DNA of 64,000 nt from Saccharopolyspora elongata (GTDB lineage Bacteria > Actinomycetota > Actinomycetes > Mycobacteriales > Pseudonocardiaceae): contig NZ_SMKW01000032.1 in the NCBI RefSeq assembly GCF_004348985.1, positions 1 through 64,000 of the forward strand, given 5' to 3'. The translations under genes and the position numbers were made by a program. The first letter of the stretch is position 1. Every line of letters begins with the position of its first letter. Below the pieces are notes generated by a model. That model saw only the letters and a list, made by a program, of their open reading frames with translations, was not told where the DNA came from and ran no database searches. Below, piece after piece: positions 7,859 through 17,393 of this stretch.

Positions 7859-8557
7859 TCACTGGTGGTACGCGCTGTTGTCGATGCTGCCGAACCCGCA
7901 GACCGGGCCCACGTTCCAGGCGACGGGGAGCGCGTCGGTCTCGTCCGGCGGGATGACCTGCGCACGCACCGGAGTCGGCTGGCAGGGGCCGTCCATCGGC
8001 TCGCCCTCGTGCGGGACGGCCGTCCAGTGCAGCGTCGCGCGGGCCGACTCACCAGGCGCCAGCGTGATCAGGCCCGGGCCGGGGTTCGGCGTCCGCTCCA
8101 TCTTGGTGGGCACCGCCTGGCCGGAGGCGTCGACCAGCTGCATCCCGCCGTAGCCGTAGAGCGTGCAGGTCTCATTGCTGGAGTTGCGCAGCACCAGCTC
8201 GGCGTAGCGCTGGCCCGCTCCGGCTTCGGCGCCCTCCACGGAGCCCGTGAGCATCGAGGTGTGGCAGCGCTCCACCTTCTTCGGCTGGACGCGCCCCGGC
8301 GACGAGGCCGGCGTCGTGCTGCCGCCCGTGGCGGGGCCGTTCCCGGCGGCCTCGGAAGCTTGGGGATCCGGTCGTGGATCCGTGCTCGTCGCCGGTGGTG
8401 CCGGCTGGACGTGCTGCTCCGGTGCCGTGATTACCTGGCCGGTCTGCGCGGTTTGCGCGCTGTGCGCTCCGCAGCCCGCCATCAGCCCGGCGATCAGCAG
8501 GGCCCCGGACGCCTGGAGCGTCCGCGAGCCGAAAATCCGCAATCGGTTCGGGGTCAC
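7859..8557 (-). CDS. DUF4232 lipoprotein
   Basis: A 232-residue secreted lipoprotein. A short basic N-terminus and hydrophobic stretch end in the lipobox LMAGC, then a Pro/Thr/Ala-rich linker leads to a C-terminal DUF4232 domain with conserved Cys (RCHTSML, ETCTLYGYGGMQLVD, GPVCGFG). The function of this extracytoplasmic domain is not established. Start chosen: GTG at 8557, with GGGAGGTG six bases before it, which also places the lipobox at a normal distance. It stands alone between two intergenic regions. Confidence 0.85.
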   Translation of the reverse strand: MTPNRLRIFGSRTLQASGALLIAGLMAGCGAHSAQTAQTGQVITAPEQHVQPAPPATSTDPRPDPQASEAAGNGPATGGSTTPASSPGRVQPKKVERCHTSMLTGSVEGAEAGAGQRYAELVLRNSSNETCTLYGYGGMQLVDASGQAVPTKMERTPNPGPGLITLAPGESARATLHWTAVPHEGEPMDGPCQPTPVRAQVIPPDETDALPVAWNVGPVCGFGSIDNSAYHQ

Positions 8558-8943
8558 GGTGACCACCTCCCGTCCCCGGCCTCGCGGGCGGGGTCGTCGG
8601 TATTTGCTCTGCTGTTCCTGAAGACGTCCGGCCGTTGGCGAGGTTGCCCGCACGGTCGATTTTCCGCCGTCGGTGACTTGGTGACCTGTGGCGCGGCGGA
8701 TGCTCCGGTTGCCCCGATCGACTGCCTCGACCAGCGGATCGAGTGACGGACGACTGCGCCGAATAGGTCTTGTCACGGCTAGGTGCAACCCGATTCGGGT
8801 AATTCACGGCGCCACGAATCCGTTACGCATCGCGCAGATATCGACCGATCGGGTGGGGATCTTGACCTGAACGGCGGGACTGCCTCTTTGCCCGACTTCG
8901 ATAGTTTGGCAACTGCAGAAAGGCCGAAGTCAGGGGGTTGATC
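8558..8943. other. Divergent intergenic region, nothing recognised
   Basis: About 385 bases between the divergent lipoprotein and muramidase genes. It must hold both promoters, but I see no clear RNA gene, repeat or operator. GC falls toward the muramidase gene. Confidence 0.5.
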
Positions 8944-9735
8944 ATGGCCGAGCGAATTCCGGGCATTGACGTCGCGCGATATCAGGGGGAACCAGACTGG
9001 GGAGCGGTTCGCGGCGCCGGATATGCCTTCACGTACATCAAGGCGACCGAGGGAATCGGATATGTGAGCCCGACCCTGGACGCCCAGCTGGCCGGCGCCC
9101 GCGGCGCCGGGATGGTCACCGGGCTCTACCACTTCGCCCGCCCGGACACGAATTCGCCGCAGCAGGACGCGGCCGACTTCGCCGCCCAGCTGGCGCGGCT
9201 GAACTCCAGCGCGCCGGGCAACCTGCCGCCGTGCCTGGACATGGAGACCGACGCGCCGAACCTCGGCGGCTGGATCAAGGGGTTCATCGACGCGGTCCGC
9301 GGGCACACCGGGCGGCACGAGATCGTGGTCTACGCCTCGACGTCCTGGTTCCAGAGCAAGCTCGCGCCGGAGACCTGGGTCGACCCCGGCGTGTTCCTGT
9401 GGGTCGCGCACTACGGGCGCCCGCCGGGCGAGCCCGGCTACCTCACCGACCGGGTCGCCATCCACCAGCACGCCTCGGACGGGAAGGTTCCGGGGATCGC
9501 CGGCGACACCGACGTGAACGTCTCGCTGGTCCCGCTGGAGGTGCTCACCGGGGCCGGTGCCCCACCGCCTCCGCCGCCTCCGCCGCCGGCGGAGACCTAC
9601 GTCGTGCAGCCTGGCGACACGCTCTCCGAGATCGGGCAGAAGCTGGGCGTCGACTGGCGGGAGATTGCGCGGGTCAACGGCATCGCCGATCCGGACCTGA
9701 TCTACGTCGGCCAGGTGCTGAAGATCCCGCGCTGA
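8944..9735 (+). CDS. GH25 muramidase with C-terminal LysM domain
   Basis: 263 residues. Residues 1-200 are a glycoside hydrolase family 25 domain: GIDVARYQG near the N-terminus, TYIKATEG, GLYHFARP, and the catalytic CLDMETD near residue 98. It cleaves the beta-1,4 bond between MurNAc and GlcNAc of peptidoglycan. A run of nine prolines links it to a LysM peptidoglycan-binding domain (YVVQPGDTLSEIG through IYVGQVLKIPR). The start is ATG at 8944 with AGGGGG six bases ahead. No signal peptide is present, so export would need another route, or the enzyme acts on lysis. Confidence 0.92.
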   Translation: MAERIPGIDVARYQGEPDWGAVRGAGYAFTYIKATEGIGYVSPTLDAQLAGARGAGMVTGLYHFARPDTNSPQQDAADFAAQLARLNSSAPGNLPPCLDMETDAPNLGGWIKGFIDAVRGHTGRHEIVVYASTSWFQSKLAPETWVDPGVFLWVAHYGRPPGEPGYLTDRVAIHQHASDGKVPGIAGDTDVNVSLVPLEVLTGAGAPPPPPPPPPAETYVVQPGDTLSEIGQKLGVDWREIARVNGIADPDLIYVGQVLKIPR

Positions 9736-9921
9736 GACAGCGCCGTTCTCCCGACGGAGCCCCCGGCGATCCTCGTGACGGGCGTCCGAGGCTCCGCTGG
9801 CGTGCGCTTTTCCGGCGAATTGCCCAAAACGTTACTGCCGCGTACGTCGTTGCCGCACGCTCGCGATCAGTACCGACTACCGTTTTTCGCGTGAACATCG
9901 CGCAAGGTGGAGGTGAACGCG

Positions 9922-11061
9922 ATGGCGGGTACAGCTGAGCTGGTCCGAAGCCACTGGACGCGTGGTGAGCCGGGTCGGGAGGCTCCCCCGGAACTCGTGA
10001 TCGCGCTCTATCGCTGGTGGGTGATCGCGATGGCGCTCAAGATCGCGGGCGCCACCTGGGACATCTGCTGGCATTTCCGGTGGCTCCGCGACGACCTCGC
10101 GCCACCGCACATGATCAACACGGTCGGCACCGTGATCGTGATCGGATTGGTGGTCTTCCACACCTACACCGGCATCGGCGCCGATCGCGCCACGCTGCGC
10201 TGGATGCAGTGGGGGCTGGGCATCTTCCTGGTCGCCGCGCCGCTGGACGTGATCAACCACCGGATCAACGGGCTGGACATCACGGCGTGGAGCCCGTCGC
10301 ACGCCCTGCTCTACCTCGGCACCGGGCTGATGAGCGTCGGCCTGCTCCGCGGCTGGGCCCGCTACGGCGGCGGCGACCGGTACTACTACCCGATCACCTG
10401 CTTCCTCTGGTTCACGGTGCTGGACAACTTCCTGTTCCTCAACCAGCACCAGGAATACGGCGTGCTCGGGCTGGCGGCGTGGGAGCGCGGCACGCCCTAC
10501 GCCGAGGACATCCTGCTGCAGTTCGCCGCCGACGACCTCGGGCGGCCGCTGGACTGGATCGCAGTCGAGTCCTTCACGCTCCCGGTGCCGGACTGGGTCT
10601 ACCCGACCTGGGCGGTCATGACCGGGCTGGGCACGCTGCTGCTGGCCCGGCAGCTGGTCGGGCGCCGCTGGACGGCGACCACCATCACCGCCGGCTACCT
10701 CGTTTTCCGTTGCGTGGCCTGGGGATTGCTGGCGGCGGCCGACTTCCCGATCTCGACCGTGCCGTTCTTCCTGCTCGCCGGGGCGGTGGCGATCGACCTG
10801 TCGTTCCGGCTGGCGCCGCGCATCCGGCCGTTCGCCGGAGCGGCGGTCGTGACCGCGGTGGCGTACCTCGCCCTGCGGGCGCAGCAGACCTACATCGCCG
10901 CGCCGCCTGCCGACTACTGGTCGGTGCTGTACACGGTGGTCATGTTCGCCGCGGTGTGGTGGGGCATCTCGTACCTGGTCGAAACCGAGCGCGGGCGCCG
11001 GCTGCTGTCGCGCGGTCAGACGATGACCGGGGCGCGGGAGAGCACGACGCCCAAGCCGTAG
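9922..11061 (+). CDS. Polytopic membrane protein, unknown function
   Basis: 379 residues from ATG at 9922, preceded by GGAGGTG. About eight to nine hydrophobic segments can be seen (for example TVIVIGLVVFHTYTGIG, GLGIFLVAAPLDVI, AGAVAIDLSFRL). His- and Trp-rich loops near the N-terminus (TWDICWHFRWLRDD) could bind a metal or haem, which is inference. Its 3' end overlaps the convergent CopD-like gene by 46 bases. The neighbour hints at copper or respiratory function, but no family was recognised. Confidence 0.75.
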   Translation: MAGTAELVRSHWTRGEPGREAPPELVIALYRWWVIAMALKIAGATWDICWHFRWLRDDLAPPHMINTVGTVIVIGLVVFHTYTGIGADRATLRWMQWGLGIFLVAAPLDVINHRINGLDITAWSPSHALLYLGTGLMSVGLLRGWARYGGGDRYYYPITCFLWFTVLDNFLFLNQHQEYGVLGLAAWERGTPYAEDILLQFAADDLGRPLDWIAVESFTLPVPDWVYPTWAVMTGLGTLLLARQLVGRRWTATTITAGYLVFRCVAWGLLAAADFPISTVPFFLLAGAVAIDLSFRLAPRIRPFAGAAVVTAVAYLALRAQQTYIAAPPADYWSVLYTVVMFAAVWWGISYLVETERGRRLLSRGQTMTGARESTTPKP

Positions 11062-12095
11062 GCGATACCCATCACGCCGACCTCGGCAGCGGCCCAGCCG
11101 ATCAACGCGGCGCGCTGGTGGCGCGCGATGCGGGGCAGCAGGCGGAATCGCATCTGCGACGCCACGATGCCCAGCAGCACCAGGCAGCCGGTCTTGGCCA
11201 GGATGATCTGGCCGTAGCCGGTGTTGATCAGGCCGGGCAGGCCGACGGTCGGCGTGATGATCAGCACCATCAGGCCGTTGAACAACCCGGAGGCGCCGAC
11301 CACGAAGATCGCGATGGTGGCGAGCTTCGAGAACCGCGGCAGGGCCTCGGCGAGCAGCCCGCGGCGTGGGGCGACGAACAGCGCGATCGCGGCCAGACCG
11401 CCGGTCCACATCGCTGCGCCGATGACGTGCAGTTCCATCGAGATCATGCTGAAGTCGTGGTACTGCCAGTCCGTGGCGTGGCCGGTCAGCGGCATCGGGA
11501 GCAGGCCGAGCAGCGCGATGATGGTGCGCAGTTCCGCCGGGACGCTCTCGCCGAACCGGACCGCGAGCAGGCCCAGCACCGCGCACACCAGCCCGGCGCC
11601 GGCGCTGGCGAGCAGGCCGGGGCCGGCCGGCACGTTCGCGACGTAGTCGATCAGCAGCTGGGTGGTCACGGGCCGGCCAGGGCTGAGCTCCGCGGCGTGC
11701 AGGACCAGCGAGACGAGGGCGCTGAGCATCCAGATCAGCGAGGTGATCACGGTGACCCGCCGGGCCAGCGCCATGACCGGCTCGGTGTGCTTCGGGCGGT
11801 CGAAGCCCAGCAGCTTCGGCAGCAGGCTCAGGCCGACGGTGCCGAGTGCCGCGATGTCGAGCACGGCCCGGGCGACGGGCAAGCCGAAGTGCACGAGCGG
11901 CGGCGGGTCGGCGAGGCCGGGGATGGTGCCGACTGCGGTGTAGGCCGTCGCGGCGAGTGCGGTCAGCAGCGCGCCGCCCAGCAATGCGGCCACCACGGCT
12001 GCCTTGGCACCGAACACGTTGCGTTCGTCGGCGTCGGCGGGGTGCTCCGGCTTCGCGGTCCGGCCGTGCTGGGAGACATCAGAGTCGGCAGCCAC
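11016..12095 (-). CDS. CopD-domain copper resistance/uptake membrane protein
   Basis: 359 residues with about eight transmembrane segments. The C-terminal half carries the CopD pattern: ELHVIGAAMWTGGLAAI, RFSKLATIAIFVVGASGL and GYGQIILAKTGCLV. CopD-family proteins take part in copper transport across the inner membrane. The N-terminus up to about residue 30 is hydrophilic and cytosolic. Its last 46 bases overlap the convergent membrane-protein gene, so the two messages are complementary at their 3' ends. Confidence 0.85.
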   Translation of the reverse strand: MAADSDVSQHGRTAKPEHPADADERNVFGAKAAVVAALLGGALLTALAATAYTAVGTIPGLADPPPLVHFGLPVARAVLDIAALGTVGLSLLPKLLGFDRPKHTEPVMALARRVTVITSLIWMLSALVSLVLHAAELSPGRPVTTQLLIDYVANVPAGPGLLASAGAGLVCAVLGLLAVRFGESVPAELRTIIALLGLLPMPLTGHATDWQYHDFSMISMELHVIGAAMWTGGLAAIALFVAPRRGLLAEALPRFSKLATIAIFVVGASGLFNGLMVLIITPTVGLPGLINTGYGQIILAKTGCLVLLGIVASQMRFRLLPRIARHQRAALIGWAAAEVGVMGIAYGLGVVLSRAPVIV

Positions 12096-13048
12096 GGGTG
12101 CATCGTCTCACTCGGACGAGCGCACATCGGCCTTCGGCCCCGAGGATGAGCCGAATTTGATCACGGGTCGTGACCGATTTGTTTCGGTGTGCGAACGGTT
12201 TGCGGGGCGTGATGTTGTCGCGGTGTCGCATTCGTCACCGTTTCCGCGATGATTAGTTGATCTTCATTGTTTCCGATTTCCCTGCTGACGGGGTGTTTTC
12301 GGCGGCGCATCGCTATTCCGCGGGATTGCGGTCGCGACGCTGCCGTCGTCCTCCGGGCGAGTCGGGATGTGTTGCTGGCAAAGTCCTCAGCGACGTTGTT
12401 CTACAGTCGTGCACGTGGATCCGGCGGACAGTGCAGAAGCGCACGCGCGAGGTGCGTCCGGCGCGCCTCCATCGTGCGCGAGTGCAACGATTCCGAAACC
12501 GGTTGGGTTCATTCCACTTGTTTCTCCTGGCGGTCGACTTTCGTTCACCGGATCGGTTCGCACATATTCGTCTGACGTTTCACGAGCCGCCGCAATTCCG
12601 TGCTTTGCTGTAATGCCCGCCGGGCGGGCCGGGATGTGCGTGCGGGTTACCCGGAGAGCTGGCCGGGTCGGTGCCGCAGCGTGTTTACGCAGGTCCGGCA
12701 GGGTGCTGGGGTCGGTTCCGGGGCGTCGTGGCCTGGGGGCCCGGCGGACGCCCCAGGGTGCGAACCCGGAACGTCTCAGGGAAATTGGGGGTCCGGCCCC
12801 GGATGTGAGTCGGACTCGCGAGACGCGAGATTGAGCGGTGTGGACGGACAGCGAAGGCGGGAATCAGCGGGCTCGGAGCCCGATACTGGTAGCAGGCCGA
12901 CGCGGCGGACGCCGCGGGGCTCGAAAGCGGGACGTGACATGGATCGCGCACTAGGGTGTTCGGTAGCCGAACGTTCCCGCAGCCTGGTGAAGAGGACTGA
13001 TCCGGTCGTGCAGCACCATCCGGCCACCGTCGCGGGACGTGGTCCACG
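12096..13048. other. 950-base noncoding stretch with an AT-rich half
   Basis: No open frame here has convincing codon use or a ribosome site. Bases about 12170-12600 are clearly poorer in GC than their surroundings. Bases about 12690-12950 are GC-rich and hold short hairpins such as CCTGGGG/CCCCAGG near 12740. The promoter of the permease operon must lie near the right end. No tRNA or known RNA motif was found by eye. Confidence 0.55.
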
Positions 13049-14038
13049 ATGACTGCGCTCGCGGTGCTGCTCGCTGCACTGGGGGCCTGCGGCTATGCCG
13101 TGGGGGCGAGGCTGCAGCATGCCGCTGTGCACGACGCGATGGACGGCCGCGGACTCGGTCTCCGCAGCCAGGCCCAGCTCATCCGCAACCCCCGCTGGCT
13201 GGGCGGCCTCGCCGCGCTCGGTAGCGGCACCGTCCTGCACGCCTGCGCGCTCGGCCTGGCACCACTGAGCGTGGTGCAGCCGGTCGGAGTGCTGGCGCTG
13301 CCGATCACCGTCCTGCTGAACCTCAGGCAGCAGGGCATCACCGCCCGGGACCTCAAGCCCAGCGTTGCGCTGTCGGTGGTCGCGGCCACCGGCGGTGTCG
13401 GCGCCTTCGTCTTCCTCGCCGCGGGCAGCGCGACGGCCACCCCGATCGCCGGTGACGAGCAGCTGCTGGCGACGCAGCTGGTGGCCGGCGCGATCCTGGC
13501 GGTGGGCGTGCTCGCGATGCTGACCCGCTCGAAGGCGCGTTGCATCCTCTTCGCCGCCGGTTGCGCGGTGGCGTACGGGTACGTGTCGGTGCTGATGCGG
13601 GCGGTGGCTCAGCAGCTGGGCACGACCGAGCTGCTGGACATCAACCCGCTTCCGCTGCTCGGCATCGTCGTCGCAATGGTCGTCGGCGGTTGGCTGCTGC
13701 AGCACGGGTACGCCAGCGGCCCGCCGGACCTCGTGGTGGCCTGCCTGACCGTGATCGACCCGCTGGTGGCGGTGGGGCTGGGCATCGGCCTGCTCGGCGA
13801 GGCCGATCATGTCAGCGCCTGGACCGCCGTTGGCGAGGGCCTGTGCGCCGTCGTGGCCTGCGCGGGCGTCTTCGCGCTGGCCCGCTACCACCCCGACACC
13901 CAGGAACGGAGCGAGCCCGCCGCCGCTGCGCTCCCCTCGACCACCGTGACCACTGCGACCTCACCGAACACTTCGAACGGCAGCAGTGATCTTGCCGGAC
14001 CGAGTTCGACAGATCGTCCTGACGGGAGTTCCACTTGA
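13049..14038 (+). CDS. DMT/EamA-type multi-pass transporter
   Basis: 329 residues. Nine or so hydrophobic helices fill residues 1-280, in the two-repeat layout of drug/metabolite (DMT) permeases. Gly/Ala-rich helices such as LSVVQPVGVLALPITVLL and LVVACLTVIDPLVAVGLG are typical. The hydrophilic Ser/Thr/Pro-rich tail (last 45 residues) is cytosolic. Its stop overlaps the TTG start of the glycosyltransferase (TTGA, 14035-14038), so it heads a coupled four-gene operon and may move a lipid or sugar used or made by the enzymes. Confidence 0.8.
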   Translation: MTALAVLLAALGACGYAVGARLQHAAVHDAMDGRGLGLRSQAQLIRNPRWLGGLAALGSGTVLHACALGLAPLSVVQPVGVLALPITVLLNLRQQGITARDLKPSVALSVVAATGGVGAFVFLAAGSATATPIAGDEQLLATQLVAGAILAVGVLAMLTRSKARCILFAAGCAVAYGYVSVLMRAVAQQLGTTELLDINPLPLLGIVVAMVVGGWLLQHGYASGPPDLVVACLTVIDPLVAVGLGIGLLGEADHVSAWTAVGEGLCAVVACAGVFALARYHPDTQERSEPAAAALPSTTVTTATSPNTSNGSSDLAGPSSTDRPDGSST

Positions 14039-15267
14039 CTTCGCAACCGCCCAGCAGGCGCCCGATGCGGATCGTGGTCGGCGCGACCACCTACCCCCCC
14101 GACGTGAACGGGGCGGCGAACTTCGGCCACCGCCTGGCGACCGGGCTGTCCGGTCGCGGCCACGACGTGCACGTCGTCTGCCACTCGACGGACCGGGAGT
14201 CGCGCTCCGAGGTCGAGGACGGCGTGACCGTGCACCGCGTCGCCTCCTACGGCTCGCCGTTCCACCCGTCGATCCGGGGCCTCCTCCCTTGGCAGGCCCG
14301 CCAGGCGGACCGGCTGATCGCCGAGATCCAGCCCGACGTCGTGCACGTGCAGTCGCACTTCTTCATCTGCCGCGGCCTGATCAACTCGGCGCGCCGCCGG
14401 GACATCGGGCTGATCGCCACCAACCACTTCATGCCGGAGAACATCTTCGGCTACTTCAAGGTCCCGGAGTTCCTCCAGCAGGCGGCCGGCCGCCTGCTGT
14501 GGCACAACCTGGTCAAGCATTACGGGAAGGCGCAGCTCGTCACCGCGCCGACCCCGCGCGCCGTCCAGCTGCTGCAGGAGAACGGGTTCGCCGACCTGGC
14601 GCTGCCGGTCTCCTGCGGCATCGACGTCGAGCGGTACCGGCGGCGGGCCCGGAGCTACCGCAAGCAGCACCCGGACCCCGCCACCCGCACCGTGCTGTTC
14701 GTCGGGCGCCTCGACGAGGAGAAGCACATCGACGACCTGCTGCGGGCCATGGCGCTGCTGCGCACCGAGGTGCCGACGCGGCTGGAGATCGTCGGCAATG
14801 GCAGCCGTCGCGACGCCTTCGAGCAGCTCGCGGTGGAACTCGGCATCGCCGACCGGGTGCACTTCCACGGGTTCCTCAGCGATGACGAACTCCTGGACGC
14901 CTACGCCCGCGCGGACCTGTTCTGCATGCCCAGCATCGCCGAGCTGCAGAGCCTGGCCACCATGGAAGCCATGTCGGCGGGCACCCCGGTGGTGCTGGCC
15001 AACGCCATGGCCCTGCCGCACCTCGTGCAGCCGGGGGAGAACGGCTGGCTCTACCCGCCGCGGGACGTGCACGCCCTGGCCCGGGCGATCGACGACGTGA
15101 TCAGCGATCGCGCGACGATCGACCGGATGGGCGCGGCCAGCGAGCGGTTTGTGTCCCGTCACGACATCGACGAGATCCTGGGCCGGTTCGAGGCGATCTA
15201 CCACCACGTGACGGACCCGGAGAGCACCGTCGAGCTCGACGAGATCCGCACCGAGCTGGCGAGCTGA
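14035..15267 (+). CDS. GT4 glycosyltransferase
   Basis: 410 residues, GT-B fold. The N-terminal acceptor domain begins MRIVVGATTYPPDVNGAANF with the Gly-rich loop. The C-terminal donor domain has VLFVGRLDEEKHIDDLL, the EX7E-type region MPSIAELQSLATMEAMSAG and the TPVVLAN strand, all classic for retaining family 4 enzymes using nucleotide sugars. The pattern is closest to PimB- or MgtA-like lipid mannosyl/glucosyltransferases, which is inference. Starts with TTG overlapping the permease stop. Confidence 0.88.
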   Translation: MTSQPPSRRPMRIVVGATTYPPDVNGAANFGHRLATGLSGRGHDVHVVCHSTDRESRSEVEDGVTVHRVASYGSPFHPSIRGLLPWQARQADRLIAEIQPDVVHVQSHFFICRGLINSARRRDIGLIATNHFMPENIFGYFKVPEFLQQAAGRLLWHNLVKHYGKAQLVTAPTPRAVQLLQENGFADLALPVSCGIDVERYRRRARSYRKQHPDPATRTVLFVGRLDEEKHIDDLLRAMALLRTEVPTRLEIVGNGSRRDAFEQLAVELGIADRVHFHGFLSDDELLDAYARADLFCMPSIAELQSLATMEAMSAGTPVVLANAMALPHLVQPGENGWLYPPRDVHALARAIDDVISDRATIDRMGAASERFVSRHDIDEILGRFEAIYHHVTDPESTVELDEIRTELAS

Positions 15268-15273
15268 CCCAAC

Positions 15274-16194
15274 ATGATCGTTCCGGAACTCCAGCCCGCG
15301 GAGCGGGTGGAGCACATCAGCGGCGCCGAGCTGCACTACTGGGTCTACCGCGACCACCTCGCCGAGAGCGGTTCCACCGCGCCGGTCGCGTCGACCGAAC
15401 CGGTTGACGCAGCCGAGACGGTGGTGATGGTCCACGGCCTGCGCGGTACCCACCACGGCCTGGAACTCGTCGCGGCGAGCCTGCCGGACCAGCGCGTCGT
15501 GATCCCGGACCTGCCCGGGTTCGGGGACTCCGGGCCGATGACCGGGCGACGGCACGACGTCGCCGGTTACGCGCACGTCATCACCGAACTCATCGAGCGG
15601 CTCGGCGGCCGAACCCGGCCGGTGGTGCTGATCGGGCACTCCTTCGGCTCGATCGTGGCGTCGCGCGTCGCCGCCGCCTCGCCGGAACTCGTCCGCCGCC
15701 TAGTGCTGATCAACCCGATCGCGACGCCCGCGCTGCGTGGGCCACGCGTGGTGCTGTCCGGGCTGACCTCCGCCTACTACACGCTGGGCAAGCGGCTGCC
15801 GCTCCGGGCCGGGCACTCGTTGCTGAGCAACCGGTGGGTCGTGCTCGCCGCGAGCCGGGCGATGACGCGGACGAAGGACAAGCAGCTGCGCGGGTTCATC
15901 GACGAGAACCACCTGCGGTACTTCAGCCGCTTCCACAGCCCGGCGCTGCTCAGCGAGACCTTCGAGGCTTCGGTGACGCACACCGTCGCGGACCACGTCG
16001 ACGAGCTCGGGATGCCGACCCTGCTGATCGCGGGGGAGTCCGACGAGATCGCGCCCCTGGCCGGACAGCGGGCGCTGGCGGCCCGGTTCGCGGACGCCGA
16101 ACTCGTGGTGATTCCGGACGTCGGCCACCTGGTGCACTACGAGACGCCGGAGCCGGCGGCCGAAGCGATCCGACGATTCCTCGGAACGCCATGA
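15274..16194 (+). CDS. Alpha/beta hydrolase in the glycosyltransferase operon
   Basis: 306 residues. Typical motifs: VVMVHGLRGTHHGLE (oxyanion), VIPDLPGFGDSG, the nucleophile GHSFGS, an acid in AGESDEIAP and the histidine in DVGHLVHYE. ATG six bases after the preceding stop. Its own stop overlaps the start of the next gene (ATGA, 16191-16194). Being held between two glycosyltransferases, it may hydrolyse or transfer an acyl group on the same glycolipid. Confidence 0.85.
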   Translation: MIVPELQPAERVEHISGAELHYWVYRDHLAESGSTAPVASTEPVDAAETVVMVHGLRGTHHGLELVAASLPDQRVVIPDLPGFGDSGPMTGRRHDVAGYAHVITELIERLGGRTRPVVLIGHSFGSIVASRVAAASPELVRRLVLINPIATPALRGPRVVLSGLTSAYYTLGKRLPLRAGHSLLSNRWVVLAASRAMTRTKDKQLRGFIDENHLRYFSRFHSPALLSETFEASVTHTVADHVDELGMPTLLIAGESDEIAPLAGQRALAARFADAELVVIPDVGHLVHYETPEPAAEAIRRFLGTP

Positions 16195-17357
16195 CCGGCG
16201 TCGGACAGCACGGGAGCGGTACCTCCGGCCAGCGTTCGGGCGAGGCCGGGGCGGCGACGATGAACGTCTTCGTCGACGCGCGTTGGACGCGAACCGATCA
16301 GCACGACGGGATCAGCCGCTTCGGCGCGAGCTTGATCGAGGCATTGCACCACCTCCATCCGGTGACGATGTTGATCCATGACGAGCGGCAGCTGCGACTG
16401 CTGCCCTCCGGGGTTCCGCACGTGAAGGTCAACAGCCCCTTCTCGCCGCGGGAGTTGTGGCTTTCCCGCACACTCAACCGGCTCGGTGCGGACGTCGTGT
16501 TCAGCCCGATGCAGGTGATCGGCGGCTTCCGGCGCGACTACCGGCTCGTCCTCACGCTGCACGACCTGATCTACTACCGGCACCCGCAGCCGCCGGGTTT
16601 CCTGCCGCTGCCGGTGCGCATCGCGTGGCGGCTCTACCACAAGGCGTTCTGGCCGCAGCGGGTCATGCTCAACCGGGCTGACGCGGTGGTCACGGTCAGC
16701 GAGACGACCCGCAAGCTCATCGAGGAACACCGGCTCACCCGGCGCTCGGTGACGGTTGTCCACAATGCACCGTCCCCGTCATCGGGGAACGACGCCGGCA
16801 ACGGGGAGCCCGACGCCGATTCCGGTGCGCAGCCGGGTGGGCCGCGGGAACTCGTGTACATGGGCTCGTTCATGCCGTACAAGAACGTGGAAACGTTGAT
16901 CGCGGGCATGGCTCTCCTTCCGGAACACCGGTTGCACCTGGTCAGCCGGATCGCAGCCGCGCGCGAGGCGGAATTGCGCGCGCAGCTGCCTCCGGACGCC
17001 GATGTTGTTTTCTGGCATGGCATCAGCGAAAGCGACTACCAGGCGCTGCTCGGCAGGGCCAGCGCCTTGGTGACCGCTTCGCGGGACGAGGGTTTCGGGT
17101 TGCCGATCATCGAGGCGATGAACGCGGGGACGCCGGTGGTCTGCAGCGACCTGGAGATCTTCCACGAGGTGACCGGGGGACACGCGAAGTTCTTCGATCC
17201 GGGGTCGTCGAAGGACTTCGCCGCCGCGGTGCGTGCCGTGGAGGATCCCCGGACGCGTGCGGATCTGATCGCCGCGGCTCGCGGTCAGGCGGCGAAGTTC
17301 ACCTGGGCCAACTCCGCCGAACGCCTGCTGGAGCTGATGCGGGACCTGGTCCGCTGA
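16191..17357 (+). CDS. GT4 glycosyltransferase, last gene of the operon
   Basis: 388 residues from the ATG overlapping the preceding stop; an internal ATG at 16261 (MNVFVDARW) is an alternative and gives the usual N-terminus of the family. Domain signs are GISRFGASLIEAL, LTLHDLIYYRHP, LVYMGSFMPYKNVETLI and the donor-site SRDEGFGLPIIEAMNAGTP. This matches mannosyltransferase-like GT4 enzymes. It ends 46 bases before the structured repeat copy D. Confidence 0.85.
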   Translation: MTGVGQHGSGTSGQRSGEAGAATMNVFVDARWTRTDQHDGISRFGASLIEALHHLHPVTMLIHDERQLRLLPSGVPHVKVNSPFSPRELWLSRTLNRLGADVVFSPMQVIGGFRRDYRLVLTLHDLIYYRHPQPPGFLPLPVRIAWRLYHKAFWPQRVMLNRADAVVTVSETTRKLIEEHRLTRRSVTVVHNAPSPSSGNDAGNGEPDADSGAQPGGPRELVYMGSFMPYKNVETLIAGMALLPEHRLHLVSRIAAAREAELRAQLPPDADVVFWHGISESDYQALLGRASALVTASRDEGFGLPIIEAMNAGTPVVCSDLEIFHEVTGGHAKFFDPGSSKDFAAAVRAVEDPRTRADLIAAARGQAAKFTWANSAERLLELMRDLVR

Positions 17358-17393
17358 GTTCCTGCCGGGAATCGGTGCTGCGCCTGGTTCCTG

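Noticed and set aside
12600-13052. A 150-codon frame in the noncoding stretch
   Set aside because: No plausible ribosome site, a Ser/Gly/Arg-rich composition and stem-loop repeats inside; it does not look coding.
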